In this document: piece after piece, positions 38,537-47,352 of the stretch
Layout of the letters: each line of letters opens with the position of its first letter
How positions within the stretch are numbered: position 1 is the stretch's first letter
DNA from: Croceicoccus ponticola
Lineage (GTDB): Bacteria; Pseudomonadota; Alphaproteobacteria; Sphingomonadales; Sphingomonadaceae
DNA: 64,000 nt
Assembly (NCBI RefSeq): GCF_004004515.1
Contig: NZ_RXOL01000001.1
Coordinates: 930,001-994,000 of the forward strand
Direction: 5' to 3'
Translations under genes and position numbers: made by a program
The notes under the pieces: model-generated
Seen by the model: only the letters and a program-made list of their open reading frames with translations
The model's database searches: none
Told to the model about the DNA's origin: nothing

Positions 38537-38548
38537 TCCGGGCAAATT

Positions 38549-39823
38549 TCAAGCGGGCAAACTTTGGGCGGGCTTGACCAGCGTCACCTGGTGAACGTCG
38601 ATCCCGCCTCCGCGAAATCCTCCTTCGCAGTACATCAGATAGAAGCGCCATAGCCCGATGAACCGGGCATCGAAGCCGCGCGGCAGCTTTCCCTCGGCTG
38701 CCGCGCGGTCGAACCTTTCGCGCCATAGTTTCAGCGTTTCGGCATAATCGATCCCGAAATCGCGCTGGTCGCGCCATTCCAGGCCGCGCTCTTCGGCCAG
38801 CCGCCTGAACTCGCTGGTGCGGATCAGCAAGCCACCGGGAAAGATGAAGGTCTGGATGAAATCGGCGCTCTTCGCATAAGCGTCGAACAGGTCGTCGCGC
38901 ATCGAAATATACTGGATCGCCGCGCGCCCGCCCGGTTTCAGGCAGCGGGCCATGCAATCCATATATGTCGGCCAATATTCGCGGCCCAGCGCTTCTGCCA
39001 TCTCCACGCTGACGATGGCGTCGTACCGGCCATCGGTGTCGCGATAGTCCTGCTTGCGGAAATCGACGGGTCGCGCATCCCGCGCATTCGCCGCGCGCGC
39101 GTGGTCAAGCTGTTCGTCCGAAAGGCTGATCGCCGTGACATCGGCCGCATGATCGTTGGCAAGCGTCCGCGCGAGAAAGCCCCAGCCGCAGCCGATTTCC
39201 AGCACTTCGTCGCCCTTTGACAGGTTCAGCCGGTCGGCCAACGCCCGCACCTTTTCCCGCTGCGCCTGTTCGAGCGACAAGCCGGCACGCGTGAAAAGCC
39301 CGCTCGAATAAGACAGCGTCGGGTCCAGCCAAGCGGCGTAGAAATCGTTGCCGAGGTCGTAATGTGCCGCGATGTTCGCCCTTGCTCCGCGCAAGGTGTT
39401 GCGGTTCGCCGCATGGGCTAGCCGCGATACCCAGCGCCACGGTCCCTTGGCGCGACCCAGTTCGCCCAGGGCATCGGCATTGGCCATGAACAGCGCAAAG
39501 ATCGGCACCGGGTCGGGACTGTCCCATTCCCCCGCCTCCCACGCACGATACCAGCCCACTGACCCGCCGGTTGCCAGCCGGATCAGCGCGCGCCAGTCCT
39601 TTATGTGGATGCGGGCATGGAAACCGGGCGCACGCCCGCCCAGCGCCATCGTCGATCCGTCAGGCAAGCGCGCCACGACTGTGCCGGTGCGCAGCCCTGC
39701 GTCGATGGCGGCGACGATCCGGTCGACCCCGCCGGACACAGTCCGGGCCAGCCAGCCCGAACCATGCTGGAAACGAAGCCCGGCATCGATCAGGTGCCGG
39801 CCGCGTGCCTCCGACTGTGCCAT
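38549..39823 (-). CDS. cfa: Cyclopropane-fatty-acyl-phospholipid synthase family protein
   Basis: SAM-dependent enzyme that modifies unsaturated membrane lipids. 424 residues: an N-terminal lipid-binding part and a methyltransferase core with AHYDLGNDFYAAWLDPTLSYS, LEIGCGWGFLA, DYRDTDGRYDAIVSVEM and YCEGGFRGGGI near the end. It lies 56 bp from the photolyase gene on the same strand and carries its own promoter candidate. The pair recalls photo-oxidative stress genes of other alphaproteobacteria. Confidence 0.92.
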   Translation of the reverse strand: MAQSEARGRHLIDAGLRFQHGSGWLARTVSGGVDRIVAAIDAGLRTGTVVARLPDGSTMALGGRAPGFHARIHIKDWRALIRLATGGSVGWYRAWEAGEWDSPDPVPIFALFMANADALGELGRAKGPWRWVSRLAHAANRNTLRGARANIAAHYDLGNDFYAAWLDPTLSYSSGLFTRAGLSLEQAQREKVRALADRLNLSKGDEVLEIGCGWGFLARTLANDHAADVTAISLSDEQLDHARAANARDARPVDFRKQDYRDTDGRYDAIVSVEMAEALGREYWPTYMDCMARCLKPGGRAAIQYISMRDDLFDAYAKSADFIQTFIFPGGLLIRTSEFRRLAEERGLEWRDQRDFGIDYAETLKLWRERFDRAAAEGKLPRGFDARFIGLWRFYLMYCEGGFRGGGIDVHQVTLVKPAQSLPA

Positions 39824-39831
39824 TGCCCAGA

Positions 39832-39860
39832 ATTATGGTCCCGCGCCGCGCCGCGATCAA
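39832..39860 (-). promoter_or_regulatory. Candidate promoter of cfa, leaderless layout
   Basis: On the minus strand TTGATC (39860-39855), a 17-nt spacer and CATAAT (39837-39832) match -35/-10 boxes. The ATG of cfa starts 8 nt after the -10, so the transcript would begin at or next to the start codon. No ribosome site is seen before this ATG, consistent with a leaderless mRNA. Confidence 0.45.
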
Positions 39861-39879
39861 CCGGGGTTGATACGAAGCC

Positions 39880-41268
39880 TTATTGCGCCGCCTTCATCTC
39901 GCGATAGGCGGCCAACGCTCGTTCGCGCGCCTCTTTGTGCCCGATCAGCCTATGGGGATATTGGGGCGGGCGATGCCCATCGTCGGGATCGTGGATCTGC
40001 GCATCGGACAGTTCGGCCAGTTCGGGGACCCACTCGCGGATGTAATCGCCCGCGTCGAACTTCTCCGACTGCGACAGCGGCGCCATGATGCGCGGGAACA
40101 TGTTGCTGTCGACCCCGGTGCCCGAAACCCACTGCCAATTGACGCCGTTGCTGCCGTAATCGGCATCGACCAGCGTGTCCCAGAACCACCGCTCCCCATG
40201 CCGCCAATCGATGAGCAGATGTTTGACGAGGAAGCTTGCCGCCATCATCCGCACCCGGTTGTGCATCCAGCCGGTCGCCCACAATTGCCGCATTCCAGCA
40301 TCGACGATGGGATATCCGGTGCGCCCCTGCTGCCATGCGCGCAGATCTTCGGCGATCAGGTGCCCGCGGTCGGGATTGCGCCACAGCGTATCGTCGTAAT
40401 CGCGGTAGGATTTCGACGGATAGTCGGGAAACTGGCAGATCACGTTCTGCGCATAGTCGCGCCACAGCAGTTCGCCGCGAAAAGTATCGGCCCCCTGCCC
40501 GGTGTGGCGCGCCAGCCGATCCGACACCTGCGTCACGCTGATCTCGCCGAAATGGAGATGCGGGGACAGGCGCGACGATCCGTCAACCGAGGGCATGTTG
40601 CGATCCGAATCGTACTCGGCGACGACATCGGCGAAATCGTCCAGCCGTTCGTGCGCGGCTGTTTCGCCGACGTCCCACGCCTTGCCGAAACCGCCCGCCC
40701 AATCGGGTTTTGTCGGCAAGAGGCCCCAATCCTCCAAGGTATCGGAATGCGGCCATTCGTCCGGATTTGTCAGCGACGGTTCGTCCAGCACATGACGCGC
40801 GGGCAGGCACTGTCGCGCCGATTTCGCGAAAGGGGTGTAGATCTTGTACGGATCGCCCGAACCCGTCGTGACCGTGCCCGGAGGCAGCAGGTAATTGCCG
40901 TCGTGCAGGATCAGTTCGACCTCTTTCGCCAGACGCCCCTGCGCCTTGCGCCACCATGGTTCGTAGTGGCGGATGGCGTGCACCTCGCACGCGCCGGTTT
41001 CGCGCATCAGCTTGGCGATTTCCTTTGCCGCGTCGCCGCGGCGCAGCACCAGCCGCGACCGGTGCCGCCCCAACGAACGGTTCAGGCTGTCCAGCGAATG
41101 GTGCAACCACCATCGCGACGCCCCGCCCATGCGACGGTCACCGGGCGTTTCGTCATCGAGCACATAGACCGGGATCACCGGTCCGCTTTGCGCAGCAGCG
41201 GCGCAGAGCGCAGGCTGATCGGACAGGCGCAAATCGCGACGAAACCAGACGATGCGTGGCGCGGTCAT
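39880..41268 (-). CDS. phr: Deoxyribodipyrimidine photolyase
   Basis: Light-driven FAD enzyme repairing cyclobutane pyrimidine dimers. 462 residues with the N-terminal antenna domain (IVWFRRDLRLSDQPAL) and the helical FAD domain: LSPHLHFGEIS, GELLWRDYAQN, YPIVDAGMRQLWATGWMHNRVRM, and WVSGTGVDSNMFPRI. All expected CPD class I landmarks are present. Followed on the same strand by cfa. Confidence 0.96.
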   Translation of the reverse strand: MTAPRIVWFRRDLRLSDQPALCAAAAQSGPVIPVYVLDDETPGDRRMGGASRWWLHHSLDSLNRSLGRHRSRLVLRRGDAAKEIAKLMRETGACEVHAIRHYEPWWRKAQGRLAKEVELILHDGNYLLPPGTVTTGSGDPYKIYTPFAKSARQCLPARHVLDEPSLTNPDEWPHSDTLEDWGLLPTKPDWAGGFGKAWDVGETAAHERLDDFADVVAEYDSDRNMPSVDGSSRLSPHLHFGEISVTQVSDRLARHTGQGADTFRGELLWRDYAQNVICQFPDYPSKSYRDYDDTLWRNPDRGHLIAEDLRAWQQGRTGYPIVDAGMRQLWATGWMHNRVRMMAASFLVKHLLIDWRHGERWFWDTLVDADYGSNGVNWQWVSGTGVDSNMFPRIMAPLSQSEKFDAGDYIREWVPELAELSDAQIHDPDDGHRPPQYPHRLIGHKEARERALAAYREMKAAQ

Positions 41269-41336
41269 TATCTCTCCGGTAAAACAGGGGGGATGGCCAT
41301 GGGAACGGAGCGTGGCATAAGCGGGTTCCCTTGACC

Positions 41337-42047
41337 ATGACGCTTCCTGCCGAAAACATCACCCTTCCCGCCCGTGGCTGGCGGATCGACCGGCGCAAGG
41401 CGATTGTCGCCGGCTTGCTGTGCTGGCTGGGCTTTGCCGCGATGGTCTGGGCGGTGGAAACGGGACGGACCACGGCTTTCGACGATTTCGGCCTGCTGTT
41501 CTGGCGCGCGGACGATGGCGCTGTCCTGCGCGGTCCGGCCAAGCTGCTGGAGATGGTGCGCGACATCACCGCGCTGGGCGGCGTGCTGTTGCGCAACCTG
41601 TTCGCGCTGGGCGCGATTGCCGCGCTGCTGTTCCTGCGACTGCGACGCGAAGCGTTCCTGTTCGCCGCAACGGTCATCGCCGGCTGGCTGGTCAATACCG
41701 GGATCAAGGACCTTGTCGGGCGGCCCCGGCCCGAAATCGTCGCGCACCTGACCGAAGCGTCGGGCGCCAGCTTTCCGTCGGGTCACAGCTTCAATTCGGC
41801 GGTCGTCTATATCGCGATGGCGCTCGCCTTTGCGTCATTGTCCGCGCGGCAGTCGGTGCGCCTGACGATCCTCGGCGTGGCCATCGCCGCCTCGATCCTT
41901 ATCGCGTGGAGCCGGGTGTGGCTAGGTGTGCACTATCCCAGCGACGTGACCGCGGGCTGGCTTGGCGGTGCGGGCTGGGCCTTCATGGCCGCCGCATTGC
42001 TGAAAGCACCCGCGGACAAGGCCGCCGGAGCCACTCACTCGAAATAA
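41337..42047 (+). CDS. PAP2-family membrane phosphatase
   Basis: 236 residues from ATG at 41337, with about six membrane helices and the phosphatase triad KDLVGRPRP, FPSGHSFNS and SRVWLGVHYPSDV. Likely acts on lipid phosphates such as phosphatidate or undecaprenyl diphosphate; which one is unknown. Its 3' end overlaps the convergent hydrolase gene by 13 bp. Confidence 0.92.
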   Translation: MTLPAENITLPARGWRIDRRKAIVAGLLCWLGFAAMVWAVETGRTTAFDDFGLLFWRADDGAVLRGPAKLLEMVRDITALGGVLLRNLFALGAIAALLFLRLRREAFLFAATVIAGWLVNTGIKDLVGRPRPEIVAHLTEASGASFPSGHSFNSAVVYIAMALAFASLSARQSVRLTILGVAIAASILIAWSRVWLGVHYPSDVTAGWLGGAGWAFMAAALLKAPADKAAGATHSK

Positions 42048-42997
42048 CAGGTTTCCGCTTCGGTCGGGACCGGGATTGCGATGCTGAACTGGCCGCTGGC
42101 ACGGCCCGAAAACCGCGCATCCTTCAGCAAGTCGATGATTTTACCGTCGCGTTCGATCCGGTCGATATAGGGTGACCGCGACCAGAACAGGAAAGCCGCA
42201 AGGTCGGCGTTGTCGGGCGCGAATTGCGGCAATTGCATTGGGTGAAGGCAGGCTGGGCGCTGCGTCAGCAGTTCCACGTCGCGCGCCAAACCGCCATCCA
42301 GCGACCAGCGTTGCAGCCCCTTGCCCATGTACACCGCGCCGTCGACGTCGACGATCAGGTCGCGTTCCCAGAATCTGATCGGCACTGGCACCGCGATCGC
42401 TTGCGACTGCGGCGTCGCGGCCCGCGCACTTTCGGTCAGCACGAGGTTGAAGTTGATATAGGCCAGCGCGGCGGCCAGCCCCGCCAGCGCAGGGCGCCGC
42501 CAAGTCGCAACATCCCGCTTTTCCCGCCACAACGACCACGCCAACGTCAGGCCCAGCGTCGCCCACAACCAGACATCGACGATGAACAGCGCATCGCCAT
42601 AGAACCATCGCTGCGAAAACGGTTCGAACAGGCGGATGCCATAGGAATTGAGCCAGTCCAGCGCCGGATGACTAAGGCACGCCAGCGTCGCCAGCAGCCA
42701 AAGCCAGCCGAACCGCACCGGCAGGCGGCTTTCGGGGCGAGTGCCCCGTTTCGCCTGCCACCGGTCGAACCACCAGATGAAAGCGGCGAGCAGCAGGGGC
42801 AGCACCACCCACGCGATCGGCCCGTGCGTCAGCCCGCGCCGCATGGCGAGGCTTTCGAGGCCATGAACGACACAGCCCGCGTCGATGTCGGGCAAGTTCG
42901 CGCCGAAAATAAGCGCGGGCATGGCAAGCCCGGTCCGCCGTTTCAGCCCCGTCTGCCCGATCAAAGCGCCGACGAGGCTGTGGGTGAGGTTATCCAT
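42035..42997 (-). CDS. Membrane-bound metal-dependent hydrolase (YdjM family)
   Basis: 320 residues starting MDNLTHSLVGALIGQ, the typical N-terminus of YdjM/LexA-binding hydrolase-like proteins. Histidines in LTHS, GLTHGP and LSHPALDWLNSYG with NLPDID match the proposed metal site. About five membrane helices in the first 190 residues, then a soluble C-terminal domain. Function unknown; members are linked to SOS response in enterobacteria. Confidence 0.85.
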   Translation of the reverse strand: MDNLTHSLVGALIGQTGLKRRTGLAMPALIFGANLPDIDAGCVVHGLESLAMRRGLTHGPIAWVVLPLLLAAFIWWFDRWQAKRGTRPESRLPVRFGWLWLLATLACLSHPALDWLNSYGIRLFEPFSQRWFYGDALFIVDVWLWATLGLTLAWSLWREKRDVATWRRPALAGLAAALAYINFNLVLTESARAATPQSQAIAVPVPIRFWERDLIVDVDGAVYMGKGLQRWSLDGGLARDVELLTQRPACLHPMQLPQFAPDNADLAAFLFWSRSPYIDRIERDGKIIDLLKDARFSGRASGQFSIAIPVPTEAETCYFE

Positions 42998-43020
42998 GGA
43001 TCAAGCGGTCGGCACAGACC

Positions 43021-44055
43021 TCAGATCGGGTCTTGCGCCGTGCCGCTGACGGTCCACGTCTGTCCCTTGGCCAGCAGTGCGGCGAGATCTGGCTTCTTGC
43101 CTTCGCGCGCCCTTGCGAGGTCTTCGGAAACGACCGCGTCATAGGCCGGGCGCGGATCGTCGTAGATCACGCCCAGCGCCATCGGGAACGGACCGAACGG
43201 CAGTTCGACCAGCATATGGGCCAGCGTACGGTTCTTGACGTCGTGAATCATCACGCCTGCCGCTTCCCAATCGCCGTCGATTACGTCCACGACCTTTAGC
43301 GTCATCGCCTCGACATCGCGGGCAAGGCCCTTGGTGCCTTTTGCGAACAGCATCGGTTGCCCGTTTTCGAGCCAAAGCTGATTTTCTTCGGCACCCTTGG
43401 GGGCGGCGAAATCGTTGAACACGTCCTTGTTATAGACGATGCAGTTCTGGAAAATTTCGACAAAGGCCGCGCCCCTGTGGGCATGCGCCGCCTTCAGCAC
43501 GTCTGGCAGGTTCTTCGACACGTCGAAGCCACGGGCGACAAAGCGCGCGCCCGAACCCAACGCAAAGGCGCAAGGCTGTGCCGGACGGTCGATCGATCCG
43601 GCGGGCGTCGACGGGCTTTTCGTGCCGATGCGGCTGGTCGGCGAATACTGCCCTTTGGTCAGGCCGTAGATCTCGTTGTTGAACAGCAGGATCTGCACGT
43701 CGATATTGCGGCGCAGGATGTGCATCGTGTGGTTGCCGCCGATGGACATGCCGTCGCCGTCACCCGTCACCATCCATACGTCCAGTTCCGGGTTCGCCAG
43801 CTTGATGCCGGTGACGAACGCCGGCGCGCGGCCGTGGATCGTGTGGAAACCATAGCTTTCAACGTAGTACGGAAAACGGCTCGAACAGCCGATGCCCGAC
43901 ACGAACACGGTCTTCGCCGGGTCGCAACCGAGCTGCGGCAAGGTGCGCTGCACCGCCTTGAGAATCGCGTAGTCGCCGCAACCGGGGCACCAGCGCACCT
44001 CCTGGTCGGTTTCCCAGTCCTTGAGCGTCGTCGTAACGGGGGTCATGTCGTTCAT
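43021..44055 (-). CDS. korB: 2-oxoglutarate:ferredoxin oxidoreductase beta subunit
   Basis: Thiamine-diphosphate subunit of 2-oxoacid:acceptor oxidoreductase. 344 residues with WCPGCGDYAILKAVQ, GIGCSSRFPYY, the ThDP/Mg segment GDGDGMSIGGNH and FNNEIYGLTKGQYSPTS. It follows korA after 12 bp. The two-subunit form is like that of aerobic bacteria and can bypass 2-oxoglutarate dehydrogenase. Confidence 0.93.
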   Translation of the reverse strand: MNDMTPVTTTLKDWETDQEVRWCPGCGDYAILKAVQRTLPQLGCDPAKTVFVSGIGCSSRFPYYVESYGFHTIHGRAPAFVTGIKLANPELDVWMVTGDGDGMSIGGNHTMHILRRNIDVQILLFNNEIYGLTKGQYSPTSRIGTKSPSTPAGSIDRPAQPCAFALGSGARFVARGFDVSKNLPDVLKAAHAHRGAAFVEIFQNCIVYNKDVFNDFAAPKGAEENQLWLENGQPMLFAKGTKGLARDVEAMTLKVVDVIDGDWEAAGVMIHDVKNRTLAHMLVELPFGPFPMALGVIYDDPRPAYDAVVSEDLARAREGKKPDLAALLAKGQTWTVSGTAQDPI

Positions 44056-44067
44056 GGTCTGCGGCCC

Positions 44068-46017
44068 TCAAGGATTGATCGCTTCCGGGCTGGGAAGCTG
44101 GGTTTCGTTGACTGCGACTTCGCCGCCTTCGTTGCCGGGGATGTCGTCGAAGAACTTCTCGATGGCGTCCTCGATCTCGGCGATGGCGAACGGCTGACCG
44201 CTGGTCTTGGTGAGCGGCTGCGCATCGACGAGATACTGGTCGCGCAGCACGGTCTTGAACTGCCCGGTGTTCATTTCGGGCACGAGCACGTTCTCGAAAC
44301 CCTTGAGCAAGGGGCCGAGGTTTTTCGGCAGCGGCCAGACATGGCGGACATGGACGTGGCTGACGTCGAGGCCGTTCTTGCGCGCGCGGCGCACGGCCTG
44401 ATGGATCGGGCCGAACGTGCTGCCCCAACCGACCAGAACCAGCTTGCCGCTTTGGTTGCCAAGGCAGACGTCCTGATCGGGGATCGAATTCGCGACGCCG
44501 TCGATCTTGTCCTTGCGGGCGTCGGTCATCGCCTGATGGTTGGCGGGCGAATAGTCGATGTGGCCCGTCCCTTGCGCCTTTTCGATGCCGCCGATGCGGT
44601 GCATCAGGCCCGGCGTGCCCGGCTTGATCCAAGGGCGCGCGCCCTTTTCATCGCGGGCGAACGGCAGCAGCTCGTCGGTACCGTCGGCATTCTTCGCGTT
44701 CTTTTCGGTCAGGAACTTGACCGGGAACGGGGCGTAGCTGGCCGGATCGGGCACCTTCCACGGTTCGGCGGCATTGGCGATATAACCATCGGTCAGCAGC
44801 ATCACCGGGGTCATGTACTGAACGGCGATTCGGCACGCCTCAATCGCGCAATCGAACGCATCGCCCGGGCTGCGCGCTGCGATCACCGGCAGCGGCGCAT
44901 CGCCGTTGCGGCCATAGATCGCCTGATAGAGATCCGACTGTTCGGTCTTCGTCGGAAGGCCGGTCGACGGGCCGCCGCGCTGCGAATTGACGATGATGAG
45001 CGGCAATTCGGTCATGATGGCAAGGCCCATCGCCTCGCCCTTCAGCGCGATGCCGGGGCCGGACGAAGACGTTACGCCAAGCTGTCCGGCATAGGACGCG
45101 CCGATGGCCGCACAGATCGCCGCGATCTCGTCCTCGGCCTGAAATGTCTGGACGTTGAATTCCTTGAGCCGCGCCAGATGGTGCAGGATCGCGGAGGCGG
45201 GCGTGATCGGATAACCGCCGAAGAACATCGGCAGGTCAGCCAGCTGCGCGCCGGCAACGAGGCCAAGGCTGATCGCTTCGGCACCGGTGATCGTGCGGTA
45301 CAGGCCCGGTTCGGACACGACCGGTTCGACGTGGACCTGCTTCAGCGGGCCAGTCAGTTCCGCCGTTTCGCCGTATGCGTGACCCGCGTCGAGCGCGGCA
45401 ATGTTCGCTTCGGCCAGAACGGGCGACTTGGCGAATTTGGCCTTCAGCCAGTCGTGGATCGGGTCGCGCGGACGGTCGAACATCCACAGCGCAAGGCCCA
45501 GCGTCCACATGTTCTTGCAGCGCAGCGCTTCCTTGTTGCCAAGGCCGAACGGTTTCACCGCTTCGAGCGTCAGGGCGCTGATGTCGAACGCCAGCAGGTC
45601 CCATTTCGCGAGACTGCCGTTTTCCAGCGGGTTCTCGTCGTACTTCGCCTTTTCAAGGTTGCGCTTCGTGAATTCGCCGGTGTCGGCGATGATCAGCCCG
45701 CCGGGCTTAAGCGCAGCGACGTTCACCTTCAACGCGGCGGGGTTCATCGCAACCAGCACGTCGGGCGCGTCGCCCGCGGTTTCGATCGCGGTGGAACCGA
45801 AATTGATCTGGAACGCGGACACGCCGAACAGCGTGCCCTGCGGCGCGCGGATTTCCGCCGGAAAATCGGGGAAAGTCGCAAGGTCGTTGCCCGCCAGCGC
45901 GGTGGACAGCGTGAACTGCCCCCCAGTCAACTGCATCCCGTCGCCGGAATCGCCCGCGAAACGGACGACCACAGCTTCGGTCGTTCCGGCGGAACTGGGG
46001 GAGGTAGCAGACGCCAT
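44068..46017 (-). CDS. korA: 2-oxoglutarate:ferredoxin oxidoreductase alpha subunit (gamma-alpha fusion)
   Basis: 649 residues combining an N-terminal gamma domain (VVRFAGDSGDGMQLTGGQF) and the alpha domain (GGYPITPASAILHHLARL, FQAEDEIAAICAAIGASYAG, SSSGPGIALKGEA, YIANAAEPW). Such fusions are usual in aerobic KorAB. The ATG at 46017 follows AAGGATAGAAGA. The upstream gap holds two palindromes that may control the operon. Confidence 0.93.
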   Translation of the reverse strand: MASATSPSSAGTTEAVVVRFAGDSGDGMQLTGGQFTLSTALAGNDLATFPDFPAEIRAPQGTLFGVSAFQINFGSTAIETAGDAPDVLVAMNPAALKVNVAALKPGGLIIADTGEFTKRNLEKAKYDENPLENGSLAKWDLLAFDISALTLEAVKPFGLGNKEALRCKNMWTLGLALWMFDRPRDPIHDWLKAKFAKSPVLAEANIAALDAGHAYGETAELTGPLKQVHVEPVVSEPGLYRTITGAEAISLGLVAGAQLADLPMFFGGYPITPASAILHHLARLKEFNVQTFQAEDEIAAICAAIGASYAGQLGVTSSSGPGIALKGEAMGLAIMTELPLIIVNSQRGGPSTGLPTKTEQSDLYQAIYGRNGDAPLPVIAARSPGDAFDCAIEACRIAVQYMTPVMLLTDGYIANAAEPWKVPDPASYAPFPVKFLTEKNAKNADGTDELLPFARDEKGARPWIKPGTPGLMHRIGGIEKAQGTGHIDYSPANHQAMTDARKDKIDGVANSIPDQDVCLGNQSGKLVLVGWGSTFGPIHQAVRRARKNGLDVSHVHVRHVWPLPKNLGPLLKGFENVLVPEMNTGQFKTVLRDQYLVDAQPLTKTSGQPFAIAEIEDAIEKFFDDIPGNEGGEVAVNETQLPSPEAINP

Positions 46018-46046
46018 TCTTCTATCCTTGCAGCGGAGCGTATCCG

Positions 46047-46097
46047 TTGAACATCATGGGCCGTTCAATATCATGACGATAGATGTGTCTTACGATA
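46047..46097 (-). promoter_or_regulatory. Palindromes upstream of korAB
   Basis: TTGAAC and GTTCAA (46047-46052 and 46063-46068) form a perfect dyad with a 10-bp spacer. Next to it TATC/GATA (46069-46072 and 46078-46081) forms a smaller dyad, and the minus strand has TATCGT twice, 16 bp apart (around 46097 and 46081). They lie 30-80 bp upstream of the korA ATG, a place where operators act. The binding protein is unknown. The region also must serve the divergent rppH gene. Confidence 0.5.
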
Positions 46098-46237
46098 TGG
46101 ACCGAATTATGCACGGCAACTAGGCCTGCACCTTGCCTGTTTCAATTCAGAAAAACTATGGGGCCTGATATGACAGGCACCCGCTATTCAAACTACCCGG
46201 CCCGCAGCCCGGCCCTCACCCGTTTCAAGGACCGCCC

Positions 46238-46720
46238 ATGACGACCCCCGATCCCGCCCTTTACCGCCCCTGTGCAGGGTTGATGATCGTGAACGAGGCA
46301 TCGCGCGTATTCGTGGGCAAGCGGATCGACACGAAAGAAGGCGACTGGTGGCAGATGCCGCAGGGTGGCGTCGACCCGGGCGAAGATTGGGACGAAGCGG
46401 CATTTCGCGAACTGCACGAAGAGACCGGCATCCGCCGCGACAAGGTGGAAATCGTCGCGCGGACGCAGGACGAACTGTTCTACGAATTGCCGGCGGAACT
46501 GAAGGGCAAGCTGTGGGGCGGGCGTTATATCGGTCAGCGCCAGTCCTGGTTCCTGATGCGTTTTTCCGGCACCGACGCCGACATCGACCTCAATGCCCAC
46601 GACCCTGCGGAATTCAACGAATATCGCTGGACCGAAGCGGACCTCCTGCCGGAACTGATCATTCCGTTCAAGCGGCCGGTCTATACCCGCGTGCTGGAAC
46701 TGTTCCGCCCGCACTTGTGA
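46238..46720 (+). CDS. rppH: RNA pyrophosphohydrolase RppH
   Basis: Nudix enzyme that removes pyrophosphate from mRNA 5' ends to start decay. 160 residues with YRPCAGLMIVN, WQMPQGGVDPGE and an intact Nudix box from GGVDPGEDW to RELHEETGI (G-x5-E-x7-REUxEExGU). The C-terminal FKRPVYTRVL is typical of the RppH clade. Confidence 0.94.
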   Translation: MTTPDPALYRPCAGLMIVNEASRVFVGKRIDTKEGDWWQMPQGGVDPGEDWDEAAFRELHEETGIRRDKVEIVARTQDELFYELPAELKGKLWGGRYIGQRQSWFLMRFSGTDADIDLNAHDPAEFNEYRWTEADLLPELIIPFKRPVYTRVLELFRPHL

Positions 46721-46738
46721 CGGGCGGCGCGCCTGCGT

Positions 46739-47248
46739 TCAGTTCGATTCGACGGGATTGGCCGTCTGGGGCGTCGCCTCCGCCGACTTGATCTGCGGCA
46801 ACGGGCCGCGCGCGATCACGCTGGCCAGCGCGCCCGCTTCGGCGCAATTGCTGCCGCACATGGATTGCAGCTTGGCCAAGTTGCGCTCCGCCTTTGCGGT
46901 CGCGCCCTTTTCGGCCATCGCCGCGCCTTCGCCCGATATCGCGGCCAGATTGCCGGGGTCGGTTTCCTGCGCCTCGCGGTAATAGTGGATCGCCTGACCC
47001 TGCAATCCCTTGGCGCGTGAAAGATCGGCCAGTTGCAGATAGATGGCAGTGCTGCCCGGCGCGAGAACCAGCGCCGCTTCGAAATTGTCCGCCGCCCTGT
47101 CGAGATCGCCGGACGCCAGCGCGGTGCGACCTGTATCGAGCAGGACCGCCACGCGCGGATCGACCGCCACGGGCGCCTGTCCGAACGACGTGCTGGCGGT
47201 TACCGCGACAAGCAGCGAGATGGCGACGGCAACGGGCGAATAGCGCAT
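46739..47248 (-). CDS. Secreted TPR-repeat protein
   Basis: 169 residues from ATG at 47248 (GGAG 6 nt upstream). Signal peptide (YSPVAVAISLLVAVTASTSFG) then about three tetratricopeptide repeats (TGRTALASGDLDRAADNFEA, LADLSRAKGLQGQAIHYYRE, GAAMAEKGATAKAERNLAKL). Periplasmic scaffold-like role is inferred only. A CGSNC pair may form a disulfide. Last gene of the minus-strand run starting at 52285. Confidence 0.8.
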   Translation of the reverse strand: MRYSPVAVAISLLVAVTASTSFGQAPVAVDPRVAVLLDTGRTALASGDLDRAADNFEAALVLAPGSTAIYLQLADLSRAKGLQGQAIHYYREAQETDPGNLAAISGEGAAMAEKGATAKAERNLAKLQSMCGSNCAEAGALASVIARGPLPQIKSAEATPQTANPVESN

Positions 47249-47352
47249 CAGCAACTCCGTAATCCTTTTCCGGTCGGTCCCGAATAGGTCGGGATTGCTC
47301 CGGCTGGCAGATGGATGTGCGTGGGTGACAACTGCCATAATAGCCCAAGCTA

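Noticed and set aside
43357-46050. An 897-codon plus-strand open frame
   Set aside because: Entirely antisense to korA and korB, whose translations show intact thiamine and gamma/alpha domain motifs.
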